Shown here piece after piece: positions 37,985 through 44,831 of a stretch of DNA of 44,831 bases. This stretch comes from Rodentibacter trehalosifermentans (lineage in GTDB: Bacteria; Pseudomonadota; Gammaproteobacteria; Enterobacterales; Pasteurellaceae). The translations under genes were made by a program, and so were the position numbers. Each line of letters starts with the position of its first letter. Position 1 is the first letter of the stretch. The stretch covers positions 1-44,831 of the forward strand of contig NZ_MLHL01000026.1 of assembly GCF_002000545.1 (NCBI RefSeq), read 5' to 3'. The notes under the pieces are model-generated. The model saw only the letters and a program-made list of their open reading frames with translations. It did not search any database and had not been told where the DNA came from.

Positions 37985-38046
37985 GGTGCGATTTCTTTCA
38001 CTTTCGATTATAATTTCGAAAATTTTGTCTTTTTAAAAGGGTCAAT

Positions 38047-39909
38047 ATGTTAATTGAAAAAATGCATGGTGCGGCAAACACCAAAATTGCAAAATTTATT
38101 CTCGGATTAATTACTGTTTCGTTTTTGGTTGGGGGGATGTCCGGTTATTTATTTAACACAAACGACACCTACGCCGCCAAGGTGAATGGGGAAACCATCT
38201 CCCAACAAACCTTTATGGAGCGCTACAACCAAGAGTTTGAAACACGCGCAGCCCAAGAAGGTGAAGCCTTTTTAACACAATCTGATTCGCCTGTTTTTGT
38301 TAACACATTACGTCAAGCACTCATTGAACGTTTAGTGGATCAAGAATTGCTCCGTCAATATGCGAAAGAACTCAAATTAAATGTCAGCGACGAGATGATT
38401 AAACGAGCCATCGTTTCTGATCCTAATTTTCAATCCAATGGAAAATTTGATAATGGGCTATACCAACAAATTCTCGCACAAAACCGTTTAAATTCTGATA
38501 CTTATGCAAGCATTTTGCGTGGTGCACTCACGTTGGAACAAATGCAAAAAGGTATTGCTGACAGCGAGTTTATGGTGCCCGTTCAAGTCAAAGAAAATGC
38601 ACAGGTTTTCTTTCAAAAACGTATTGCACGTTTAGCCACCCTACCGCTTTTAGAAGCAATGGCAAAACAAACAATTTCTGAAGATGAAGTGAAAAGCTAC
38701 TACGAGGCCAATCAAAAAGCCTTTGTGCAACCTGAACAAGTGAAAGTGCAATATATTGAAGTTTCCCGCGAGGATGTTGCCAAAGGCATTCAAGTAAGTG
38801 ATGTCGAAATTGCACAATATTATCAAGACAATAAAGCACAATTTGTCTCTCAACGTTTGGCGCATATCCAATTTGCTAACGAGCAAGAGGCACAATCCGC
38901 TTATCAAGCATTACAAAATGGCGCAAGCTTTGCCGAACTAGCCAAAACCCATTCCTTAGATAAAATTTCAGGTGAAAATGGGGGTGAATTGGGTTGGATT
39001 AATGCAAATGAATTACCTAAAACCTTTGAAGATGCCGCCCTCTCCCTCCCTGTAGGAAAATATAGCGAACCGGTGAATGTGGATGGCAATTTCCATATTA
39101 TCTTAGTGGAAGAACGGAAAGAAAAACCCCTTGATGAAGTGAAAGGGCAAATCGCCGATCTTGTTCGTCAATCCTTGTTGGAAAACCGTTTTTATTCTAT
39201 TGAGAAAAACGTGCGCGAGAAAGCCTTTGAAGACAGCAAATCGTTAGATGCGGCTGCACAAGCAGCCGGGGTAAAAGTTCAACAAAGCGATGATTTCTCC
39301 CGTCAAAATATCCCTGCAGCACTCAACTTCCCGAATGTGGTTTCGGCTATATTTGATTCCGATATTACCAATGGAGGTGTAAATTCCGAGCCATTAAATG
39401 TGGGTGAACAACACTTCGTTGTCGTTAGAGTGTTAGATCATAAAGCGGAAGGGGTAAAATCACTAGAGGAAGCGAAAGCAGATATTGAAAGCTTTTTAAA
39501 ACGTGAGAAAGCCGAAAAAACCTTAATGGAAAATGCAACCCAATTAGTCGATGAGCTTTCTCACCAGCCGAATAAATTATCGGAAGGTATCACATTCAGC
39601 GCACCACAAACCTTTAGTTTTGTTGAAACCCAAGATCCGATTTTAACCAATGGTATTTTCTCCATGGTAAAACCGGAACAAGGAAAAACGGTCCATAAAG
39701 TGGTCCGCAACAGTAAAGGCGATGTAATTGTTGCTGCCCTTGAAAAGGTAGAACAGGGCACATTAAATGAGCAGGAATTGGCACAATTTGGCGCTCAATT
39801 AAGCCAAGCCCGTCAATTTGAATTACGCACACAACTTTTACAAGCCCTGCGGGATAAAGCACAAATCGAAATCAACGAATCCTTTATTAAACAAGAAGAG
39901 GAAGAGTAA
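38047..39909 (+). CDS. ppiD: Periplasmic chaperone PpiD (parvulin-type)
   Basis: A 620-residue protein anchored by one N-terminal helix (KFILGLITVSFLVGGMSGYLF, residues 14-34). A SurA-N-like region spans 36-160 and one parvulin domain spans about 262-355 (FVSQRLAHIQFANEQEAQSAYQAL, GENGGELGWINANELPKTF). It helps newly exported proteins fold. AAAAGGG precedes the start, and a terminator follows at 39914. Confidence 0.95.
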   Translation: MLIEKMHGAANTKIAKFILGLITVSFLVGGMSGYLFNTNDTYAAKVNGETISQQTFMERYNQEFETRAAQEGEAFLTQSDSPVFVNTLRQALIERLVDQELLRQYAKELKLNVSDEMIKRAIVSDPNFQSNGKFDNGLYQQILAQNRLNSDTYASILRGALTLEQMQKGIADSEFMVPVQVKENAQVFFQKRIARLATLPLLEAMAKQTISEDEVKSYYEANQKAFVQPEQVKVQYIEVSREDVAKGIQVSDVEIAQYYQDNKAQFVSQRLAHIQFANEQEAQSAYQALQNGASFAELAKTHSLDKISGENGGELGWINANELPKTFEDAALSLPVGKYSEPVNVDGNFHIILVEERKEKPLDEVKGQIADLVRQSLLENRFYSIEKNVREKAFEDSKSLDAAAQAAGVKVQQSDDFSRQNIPAALNFPNVVSAIFDSDITNGGVNSEPLNVGEQHFVVVRVLDHKAEGVKSLEEAKADIESFLKREKAEKTLMENATQLVDELSHQPNKLSEGITFSAPQTFSFVETQDPILTNGIFSMVKPEQGKTVHKVVRNSKGDVIVAALEKVEQGTLNEQELAQFGAQLSQARQFELRTQLLQALRDKAQIEINESFIKQEEEE

Positions 39910-39913
39910 TGAT

Positions 39914-39941
39914 AAAAGCCTCTGTTTTTCATAGGCTTTTT
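39914..39941 (+). terminator. Terminator of ppiD
   Basis: AAAAGCCT (39914-39921) pairs with AGGCTTTT (39933-39940), 5 bases after the stop. Confidence 0.75.
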
Positions 39942-39980
39942 GATGAGAGGGTCAATTGCAATTCCCTCTAATTTTTGATA

Positions 39981-40013
39981 AAAAGTGCGGTAATTTTTAA
40001 CCGCACTTTTTTA
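39981..40013 (+). terminator. Inverted uptake-signal terminator before hinT
   Basis: AAAAGTGCGGT (39981-39991) and ACCGCACTTTT (40000-40010) form an 11-bp stem followed by a T run, the common dual-use uptake-signal terminator. Confidence 0.75.
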
Positions 40014-40033
40014 TTATATATAAAGGAGAAGCT

Positions 40034-40387
40034 ATGGCAGAAGAAACCATTTTTAGCAAAATTATTCGTCAAGAAATTCCTGCAAATATCGTTTATCAAG
40101 ATGAACTTGTCACTGCGTTTCGAGATATTGCGCCGCAAGCGAAAACTCATATTTTAATCATTCCGAATAAATTAATCCCCACAGTCAACGATGTGACAGA
40201 ACAAGATGAAGTTTCGCTCGGAAGGTTATTTACCGTCGCGGCGAAATTAGCCAAACAAGAAGGGATTGCAGAAGAAGGCTATCGCCTTATCGTCAACTGT
40301 AATCAACACGGCGGACAAGAAGTGTTCCATCTCCATATGCACCTCGTCGGGGGAGAACCGCTAGGCAAAATGTTAGGTAAATCATGA
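40034..40387 (+). CDS. hinT: HIT-family purine nucleoside phosphoramidase HinT
   Basis: A 117-residue HIT protein. The catalytic triad motif is [11 protein letters not shown] near residues 97-107, and [19 protein letters not shown] is the standard opening. It hydrolyses phosphoramidate bonds of adenylate derivatives. AAAGGAGAAG precedes the ATG. Its stop overlaps the ycfL start (ATGA), opening a conserved hinT-ycfL-nagZ cluster. Confidence 0.95.
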   Translation: MAEETIFSKIIRQEIPANIVYQDELVTAFRDIAPQAKTHILIIPNKLIPTVNDVTEQDEVSLGRLFTVAAKLAKQEGIAEEGYRLIVNCNQHGGQEVFHLHMHLVGGEPLGKMLGKS

Positions 40388-40734
40388 AACGTTCACTGAT
40401 TATTTTTGCAAGCCTCGTGCTTGCGGCCTGTTCAAGTTCCGTACCGAATTTGAACCACACAAATCGCCCTATTTTGAATATCGTGGCAGAACTTGCCCCT
40501 TCGATAGAAGCTAAAGCAGATTTCAATTCCGCTTGGGTAAAAAATAAAAGTACTCAACCACGCCATGTAAATTACCATTTGTTTTGGTATAACGAACAGG
40601 GCGTAACGCAAGTTTGGGCACAACAAAAAGAGAGCCTTGTCGGTCATTTTTATTTACAGCCCCAAGAGAAACAGTTTATTGAGCTTGCCAAACCAACACC
40701 GGAAAGTACAAATTATCGCCTTTATTTACAATAA
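40384..40734 (+). CDS. ycfL: YcfL-family lipoprotein (DUF1425)
   Basis: A 116-residue lipoprotein. The lipobox LVLAAC puts Cys16 as the lipid anchor, followed by SSSVPNLNH. The DUF1425 part reads [17 protein letters not shown] near residues 61-77. Function is unknown. It overlaps hinT by 4 bases and is 3 bases before nagZ. In E. coli, lpoB and thiK sit between these genes; both are absent here. Confidence 0.85.
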   Translation: MKRSLIIFASLVLAACSSSVPNLNHTNRPILNIVAELAPSIEAKADFNSAWVKNKSTQPRHVNYHLFWYNEQGVTQVWAQQKESLVGHFYLQPQEKQFIELAKPTPESTNYRLYLQ

Positions 40735-40737
40735 ATT

Positions 40738-41784
40738 ATGTCTACATTATTAATTGATCTTGAAAGCTATGAACTCACCCAAGAGGAGGTGGAATTACTC
40801 ACGCATCCTTTAGTCGCCGGGCTGATTTTGTTTACCCGTAATTTTCACGATCACCAACAAATTCAACACCTTATTTCCTCCGTCCGCCAGCGTGTAAAAA
40901 AACCACTATTAATTACGGTAGATCAAGAAGGCGGGCGGGTACAACGTTTCCGAGAGGGTTTCACCCAATTACCGGCAATGCAGGCGTTTGCCGCCTTATC
41001 CAAATCGCCTCAGCAACAACAGGCTTGGGCATACGAAGCAGGTTGGCAAATGGCGGCAGAAATGCTGGCCCTTGATATTGATTTAAGCTTTGCCCCTGTT
41101 TTAGATTTGGGCCATGAATGTCGTGCTATTGGCGATCGGAGTTTTTCAAATGAGGTGAAAAGTGCGGTTAATTTAGCAAGCGTTTTTATTGACGGAATGC
41201 ATGAAGCAGGCATGGCAACAACCGGTAAACATTTTCCGGGGCACGGCCATGTGTTAGCGGATTCTCACTTAGAAACCCCTTATGATGAAAGACCTCGGAA
41301 TGAGATTTTCAGCCAAGACATTCAACCTTTCCAGCAATTAATTCAACAAGGCAAATTAGATGCTATTATGCCTGCCCATGTGATTTATTCACAATGTGAT
41401 AGCCAACCGGCAAGTGGCTCGGAATATTGGTTAAAACATATTTTACGGGCGCAATTACAGTTCAATGGGGCGATTTTCTCTGATGATCTGGGTATGAAAG
41501 GAGCCGGATTTATGGGCGATTTTGTAGAACGCAGCGAAAAAGCCTTGAATGCCGGTTGTGATTTATTATTACTTTGTAATGAACGACAAGGTGTGGTTCA
41601 AGTGCTTGATCATTTAAAATTAATCGAAACCCAAGCACACTTTGCTCAACGACAAGCCCGTTTAGCTTCCCTCTTTAAAAGAAAATCCCGCACTTGGGAA
41701 GCCTTGACGAAAAGCGCACGTTGGTCAGAAAATCATAAAAAACTGACCGCACTTCAACAAGAATGGTTAGCACAAAAAGTATGA
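40738..41784 (+). CDS. nagZ: Beta-N-acetylhexosaminidase NagZ
   Basis: A 348-residue GH3 enzyme for cell-wall recycling. Motifs: [11 protein letters not shown] near residue 29, [19 protein letters not shown] near 61-79, [20 protein letters not shown] near 161-180 (catalytic histidine) and [10 protein letters not shown] near 249 (nucleophile aspartate). It removes GlcNAc from muropeptides. Its stop codon overlaps the rlmC start by 4 bases. Confidence 0.96.
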   Translation: MSTLLIDLESYELTQEEVELLTHPLVAGLILFTRNFHDHQQIQHLISSVRQRVKKPLLITVDQEGGRVQRFREGFTQLPAMQAFAALSKSPQQQQAWAYEAGWQMAAEMLALDIDLSFAPVLDLGHECRAIGDRSFSNEVKSAVNLASVFIDGMHEAGMATTGKHFPGHGHVLADSHLETPYDERPRNEIFSQDIQPFQQLIQQGKLDAIMPAHVIYSQCDSQPASGSEYWLKHILRAQLQFNGAIFSDDLGMKGAGFMGDFVERSEKALNAGCDLLLLCNERQGVVQVLDHLKLIETQAHFAQRQARLASLFKRKSRTWEALTKSARWSENHKKLTALQQEWLAQKV

Positions 41785-42935
41785 TTTGCCATCATTATCA
41801 AAAAGGAGATTGTCGCTCTTGCCAATGGCTTGAAAAGCCTTATGAGCAACAACTTGCTGAAAAGATAACCCATCTTAAACATCAGCTTTCTCATTTAAAC
41901 TGCGAAAAGTTAGTTTGGTTTTCTCCTTTTCAATCGACACAGACAGAATTCCGTAATAAAGCCAAAATGGCGGTGAGTGGTGCGGTAGAACGACCGATTT
42001 TTGCTCATCCTCAAGGTGCGGTGGATTTATGTGATTGCCCCTTGTATCCCACCTCGTTTAAGAGGATTTTTCCTATTATTAAGGATTTTATCGGACGGGC
42101 CGGTTTAGTTCCCTATAATATCGAAAAACGAAAAGGCGAACTAAAATATATTTTTCTAACAGAAAGCCATGCGACAGGAAAATTGATGTTACGCGTTGTA
42201 CTGCGTTCTGAAAGTAAGTTACCCCTCATTCGTCGTGAACTTGATGGGCTTTTAGCAAGACTCCCACAACTGGAGGTAGTCAGTGTCAATTTACAGCCTC
42301 AACATGCCGCCATTCTAGAAGGTGAAGAAGAAATCTTTTTAACAAAGCAGCAATATCTGCCGGAAAATTTTAATAATGTGCCACTTTTTATCCGCCCTCA
42401 AGGCTTTTTCCAAACCAACCCAAACGTTGCAGCCGGTTTATACGCCACGGCACAAGAATGGGTAAAGCACTTACCGATAAGCAAACTATGGGATTTATTT
42501 TGTGGTGTGGGCGGCTTTGGCTTGCATTGTGCAAAAATACTTAAACAAACTCAATCCCAGCCGATAGCGCTCACAGGAATAGAAATTTCCCCCTCAGCAA
42601 TTTTAGCCGCACAAAAATCGGCTCAAACATTGGGGATAGAACAGGTAGAATTCCAATCTTTAGATGCGGCAAATTTTGCATTAAATCAGACAGGAAATCA
42701 TCCTGATTTGGCCATTGTCAATCCGCCCCGCCGTGGCATTGGGCAAAAATTAAGTGAATTTCTCAATGAAATGCAACCTCGCTTCATTTTATATTCCAGT
42801 TGTAATGCCGTTTCAATGGGTGAAGATTTACGCTATCTCACCCATTATAAAGCAACAAAAATTCAACTTTTTGATATGTTTCCAAACACCGCACATTATG
42901 AGGTCTTAGTCTTGTTAGAAGCTCACCAAGGCTAA
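41781..42935 (+). CDS. rlmC: 23S rRNA (uracil-C5)-methyltransferase RlmC
   Basis: A 384-residue TrmA/RumB-type enzyme. ATG 41781 is chosen for the ATGA overlap with nagZ and the standard [14 protein letters not shown] start. The early cysteines ([12 protein letters not shown] and DLCDCPLYP) bind an iron-sulfur cluster. The methyltransferase core has [17 protein letters not shown] near 238, [11 protein letters not shown] near 312 and the catalytic cysteine in [14 protein letters not shown] near 338. It methylates U747. It ends this cluster. Confidence 0.94.
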   Translation: MICHHYQKGDCRSCQWLEKPYEQQLAEKITHLKHQLSHLNCEKLVWFSPFQSTQTEFRNKAKMAVSGAVERPIFAHPQGAVDLCDCPLYPTSFKRIFPIIKDFIGRAGLVPYNIEKRKGELKYIFLTESHATGKLMLRVVLRSESKLPLIRRELDGLLARLPQLEVVSVNLQPQHAAILEGEEEIFLTKQQYLPENFNNVPLFIRPQGFFQTNPNVAAGLYATAQEWVKHLPISKLWDLFCGVGGFGLHCAKILKQTQSQPIALTGIEISPSAILAAQKSAQTLGIEQVEFQSLDAANFALNQTGNHPDLAIVNPPRRGIGQKLSEFLNEMQPRFILYSSCNAVSMGEDLRYLTHYKATKIQLFDMFPNTAHYEVLVLLEAHQG

Positions 42936-43137
42936 CGCACCATTAATTTGCAATCTATTCCAAAAAATAGCGATAAAACCCAAATAAATGATGATTAATT
43001 TATAAAGGCTTTTTGCAACCTTGGAAAAATTAATCTCGTAAAAATAAGAGGTTTATCTAACAATGCTTGAAAGATAGGAAAAAAATGAAAGTTTAACGAC
43101 TGATTTGATGATGACTTTGCTATAATTTGCTATAAAT
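42936..43137. other. Intergenic stretch between rlmC and the tRNA operon
   Basis: No gene is seen. A tandem TTTGCTATAA (43116-43125 and 43126-43135) directly follows the tRNA operon on its own strand. No clear terminator for either rlmC or the tRNAs was found. Confidence 0.5.
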
Positions 43138-43213
43138 TGGTGGGTCGTGAAGGATTCGAACCTTCGACCAACGGATTAAAAGTCCGCTGCTCTACCGACT
43201 GAGCTAACGACCC
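43138..43213 (-). tRNA. tRNA-Lys (TTT)
   Basis: A 76-base tRNA with encoded CCA, identical base for base to the copy at 21022-21097 on the other strand. Anticodon loop CTTTTAA, anticodon TTT. Last of a Gly-Leu-Lys tRNA operon. Confidence 0.97.
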
Positions 43214-43262
43214 AAATGTAGGATTTTAAAGGAGTTTTTTATAAAATTGAGATTTTATAAAA

Positions 43263-43349
43263 TGGTGCCCGAAGCCAGACTTGAACTGGCACGCCTCGAA
43301 AGGCGAGGGATTTTAAATCCCTTGTGTCTACCGATTCCACCACTCGGGC
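43263..43349 (-). tRNA. tRNA-Leu (TAA)
   Basis: An 87-base class II tRNA with CCA. The anticodon stem-loop AGGGA-TTTAAAA-TCCCT gives anticodon TAA. A long variable arm (CTCGCCTTTCGAGGCG) and GGTTCAA-type T loop (AGTTCAAGT) fit tRNA-Leu. This anticodon stem-loop is an insertion target of some Haemophilus phages, but it is intact here. Confidence 0.97.
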
Positions 43350-43353
43350 AAAT

Positions 43354-43429
<76 letters not shown>

Positions 43430-43460
43430 CCGTTACTGCTATTGCTAAACAGCGAGGCGT

Positions 43461-43488
43461 ATTTTACCGATTTATGGCATACTGTCAA
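43461..43488 (-). promoter_or_regulatory. Promoter of the Gly-Leu-Lys tRNA operon
   Basis: On the minus strand, TTGACA (43488-43483) and TAAAAT (43466-43461) are 16 bases apart, followed by a GC-rich discriminator (ACGCCTCGC), the mark of growth-rate-controlled stable-RNA promoters. Confidence 0.85.
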
Positions 43489-43532
43489 ACAGAAATAATA
43501 AAAAATAGATTGATTGCTTAAAAATAGCGCAA

Positions 43533-43560
43533 AAAAATGCGGTTAAATTCAACCGCACTT
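43533..43560 (-). terminator. Uptake-signal terminator of dapF
   Basis: On the minus strand AAGTGCGGTT and AACCGCATTT pair (one mismatch) and a T run follows, 4 bases after the dapF stop. Confidence 0.7.
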
Positions 43561-43563
43561 CTT

Positions 43564-44388
43564 TCAAAGCGTAATATTCCCATCATAAATATGAGTAGCT
43601 TCTCCGGTCATATAAAGTGGATGTCCCTCGCCTTGCCATTCAATTGTAAGGCTCCCCCCTGGCAAATCAACTTGTACCTTGTTATCAAGCAAGCCCTGCA
43701 TCATTCCTACGGCTGCTGCCGCACAAGCCCCGCTACCACAGGCTTGGGTTTCACCGGCACCACGCTCATAAACCCGTAATTTAATATGATTACGATTTAC
43801 CACTTGCATAAAACCGGCGTTAACACGCTCTGGAAAGCGTTCATGACTTTCTAATAAAGGTCCGAGTTGTTCCACATTTGCCCTGCAAATATCTTCCACT
43901 TGTACAACACAATGAGGGTTTCCCATAGAAACGGCACCGCATAGCACCGTTTGAATGTCAGTACGTAAAATATAATTCTTTTCAAATTTATTGGCGATAA
44001 AAGGAATTTTTGCCGGCTCCCAAATTGGCTCGCCCATATTGACACGAATTTGACCGTCTTCTTGAACCGTTAAAATCATCTTTCCTTTTTGGGTGCTGAC
44101 CGCAATATTTTTTTTGTTGGTTAAGCCCTTAAGAGTAACAAAACGTGCGAAACAACGTGCGCCATTACCACATTGGGAAACCTCGCTGCCATCGGCATTA
44201 AAAATACGATAATGAAAATCCAACTCCGGATCGTAAGGCGGCTCCACAATTAAGAGCTGATCAAAACCAATACCACGATGGCGATCAGAAAGGCGTTTGA
44301 TGGTTTCCGTCGTAAAATAAACATTTTGTGTAATAGCATCCACTACTACAAAATCATTGCCTAAACCGTGCATCTTAGAAAATTGCAT
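43564..44388 (-). CDS. dapF: Diaminopimelate epimerase DapF
   Basis: A 274-residue epimerase, the standard length. It opens [17 protein letters not shown]. Catalytic cysteines lie in [13 protein letters not shown] near residue 73 and [14 protein letters not shown] near 217. It converts LL- to meso-diaminopimelate for lysine and peptidoglycan. GGATAGAAAT precedes the start. No partner gene is adjacent; the sequence upstream holds an mglC remnant. Confidence 0.96.
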   Translation of the reverse strand: MQFSKMHGLGNDFVVVDAITQNVYFTTETIKRLSDRHRGIGFDQLLIVEPPYDPELDFHYRIFNADGSEVSQCGNGARCFARFVTLKGLTNKKNIAVSTQKGKMILTVQEDGQIRVNMGEPIWEPAKIPFIANKFEKNYILRTDIQTVLCGAVSMGNPHCVVQVEDICRANVEQLGPLLESHERFPERVNAGFMQVVNRNHIKLRVYERGAGETQACGSGACAAAAVGMMQGLLDNKVQVDLPGGSLTIEWQGEGHPLYMTGEATHIYDGNITL

Positions 44389-44449
44389 TTCTATCCTTAA
44401 ATTCTTTAAAGCGATTGTTCGGCATTATAGTAAGCTACAACGAGAATGG

Positions 44450-44818
44450 CAAATCAGCGGTAACAAAGAAAAATCACGGTGTTATGTGGCACGCAATCTT
44501 GTGGTGATCTACATTATCGCCGGTATGTTCTATGCCTTTGGGGGGATGTTAGAAGCCGGTCGTATAGGCTCGGCAACCAACAACCTCGGTTTTATGTATG
44601 AATTAGATGCTATTGCGGCTTGTGTGGTCGGTGGGGTCTCATTTGCCGGCGGAGTAGGAACGGTCGTTGGGGTGGTTACTGGGGTGATTATTTTTACGGT
44701 CATCAATTATGGATTAACCTATATTGGTGTTAATCCTTACTGGCAATATATTATTAAAGGAAGCATTATTATCCTCGCCGTTGCCATTGACTCTCTAAAA
44801 TACGCGAAGAAAAAATAA
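44450..44818 (+). pseudogene. mglC: Remnant of galactose ABC permease MglC
   Basis: The last 115 or so residues match the C-terminus of MglC (about 336 residues): RNLVVIYIIAGMFYAFGG, GRIGSATNNLGFMYELDAIA, VVGGVSFAGGVGTVVGVVTG, NPYWQYIIKG and DSLKYAKKK. The first two thirds are missing. Near 44490 the reading KSRCYVARN replaces the expected ...SGVNVARN; the DNA fits one inserted and one deleted base. An apparent open reading frame back to 44357 is chance sequence overlapping dapF. This is a decayed 3' fragment left by a deletion or rearrangement. Confidence 0.8.
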
Positions 44819-44831
44819 TAGAAGGGGCTGA

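Noticed and set aside
44357-44449. N-terminal extension of the mglC-like reading
   Set aside because: It overlaps the dapF start on the other strand and shows no MglC-like sequence, so it is chance open frame.

Overview
This is a Pasteurellaceae chromosome segment, most like the Haemophilus/Aggregatibacter branch. It is AT-rich and carries many copies of the Haemophilus-type DNA-uptake signal AAGTGCGGT (or ACCGCACTT), several as inverted pairs just after genes. Gene orders such as tatABC-hemB-gdhA, tolQRAB-pal, isc and dnaA-dnaN-recF/rpmH-rnpA fit that family. Species is not assigned.

Positions 1 to about 6.4 kb are the right part of an integrated phage-satellite-like element. It has a lone P2 gpN-type major capsid gene, an AlpA-type regulator, an Ogr/Delta-like zinc-finger activator, an Ash/Icd-like protein, three small genes, and a 736-residue DUF927-type primase/helicase. 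An AT-rich block with about eight copies of a TTCCTATTTT motif follows (probable iteron origin), then an StbDE/RelBE toxin-antitoxin pair. No integrase is visible, so the left end and attachment site lie outside the window. An 11-base match to the end of a serine tRNA at 6405-6415 may mark the right junction.

From 6.7 to 12.5 kb lie tatABC (twin-arginine export), hemB (haem synthesis), gdhA (glutamate dehydrogenase) and, divergent, dcuB (C4-dicarboxylate antiport). From 13.1 to 20.9 kb a same-direction run encodes cytochrome bd oxidase (cydABX-ybgE) and the Tol-Pal system (ybgC-tolQRAB-pal). A perfect FNR box lies between dcuB and cydA.

From 21.0 to 29.1 kb come a tRNA-Lys, trmJ and the isc iron-sulfur operon (iscRSUA-hscBA-fdx-iscX), with a strong IscR site over the end of trmJ. 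A GT8 glycosyltransferase and a DUF2625 gene are inserted between hscB and hscA. At 29.1-29.6 kb is a minus-strand membrane-protein gene with a CCAA tetranucleotide tract right after its start codon. It is out of frame here, so it looks like a phase-variable gene in the OFF state.

From 29.7 to 37.4 kb is the dnaA region: recF, dnaN and dnaA on minus; rpmH, rnpA, yidD, yidC and mnmE on plus. No oriC-like cluster of DnaA boxes was seen. Then come mntP, ppiD, the hinT-ycfL-nagZ-rlmC cluster, a tRNA operon (Gly-Leu-Lys, minus), dapF (minus), and at the right edge a truncated remnant of mglC.
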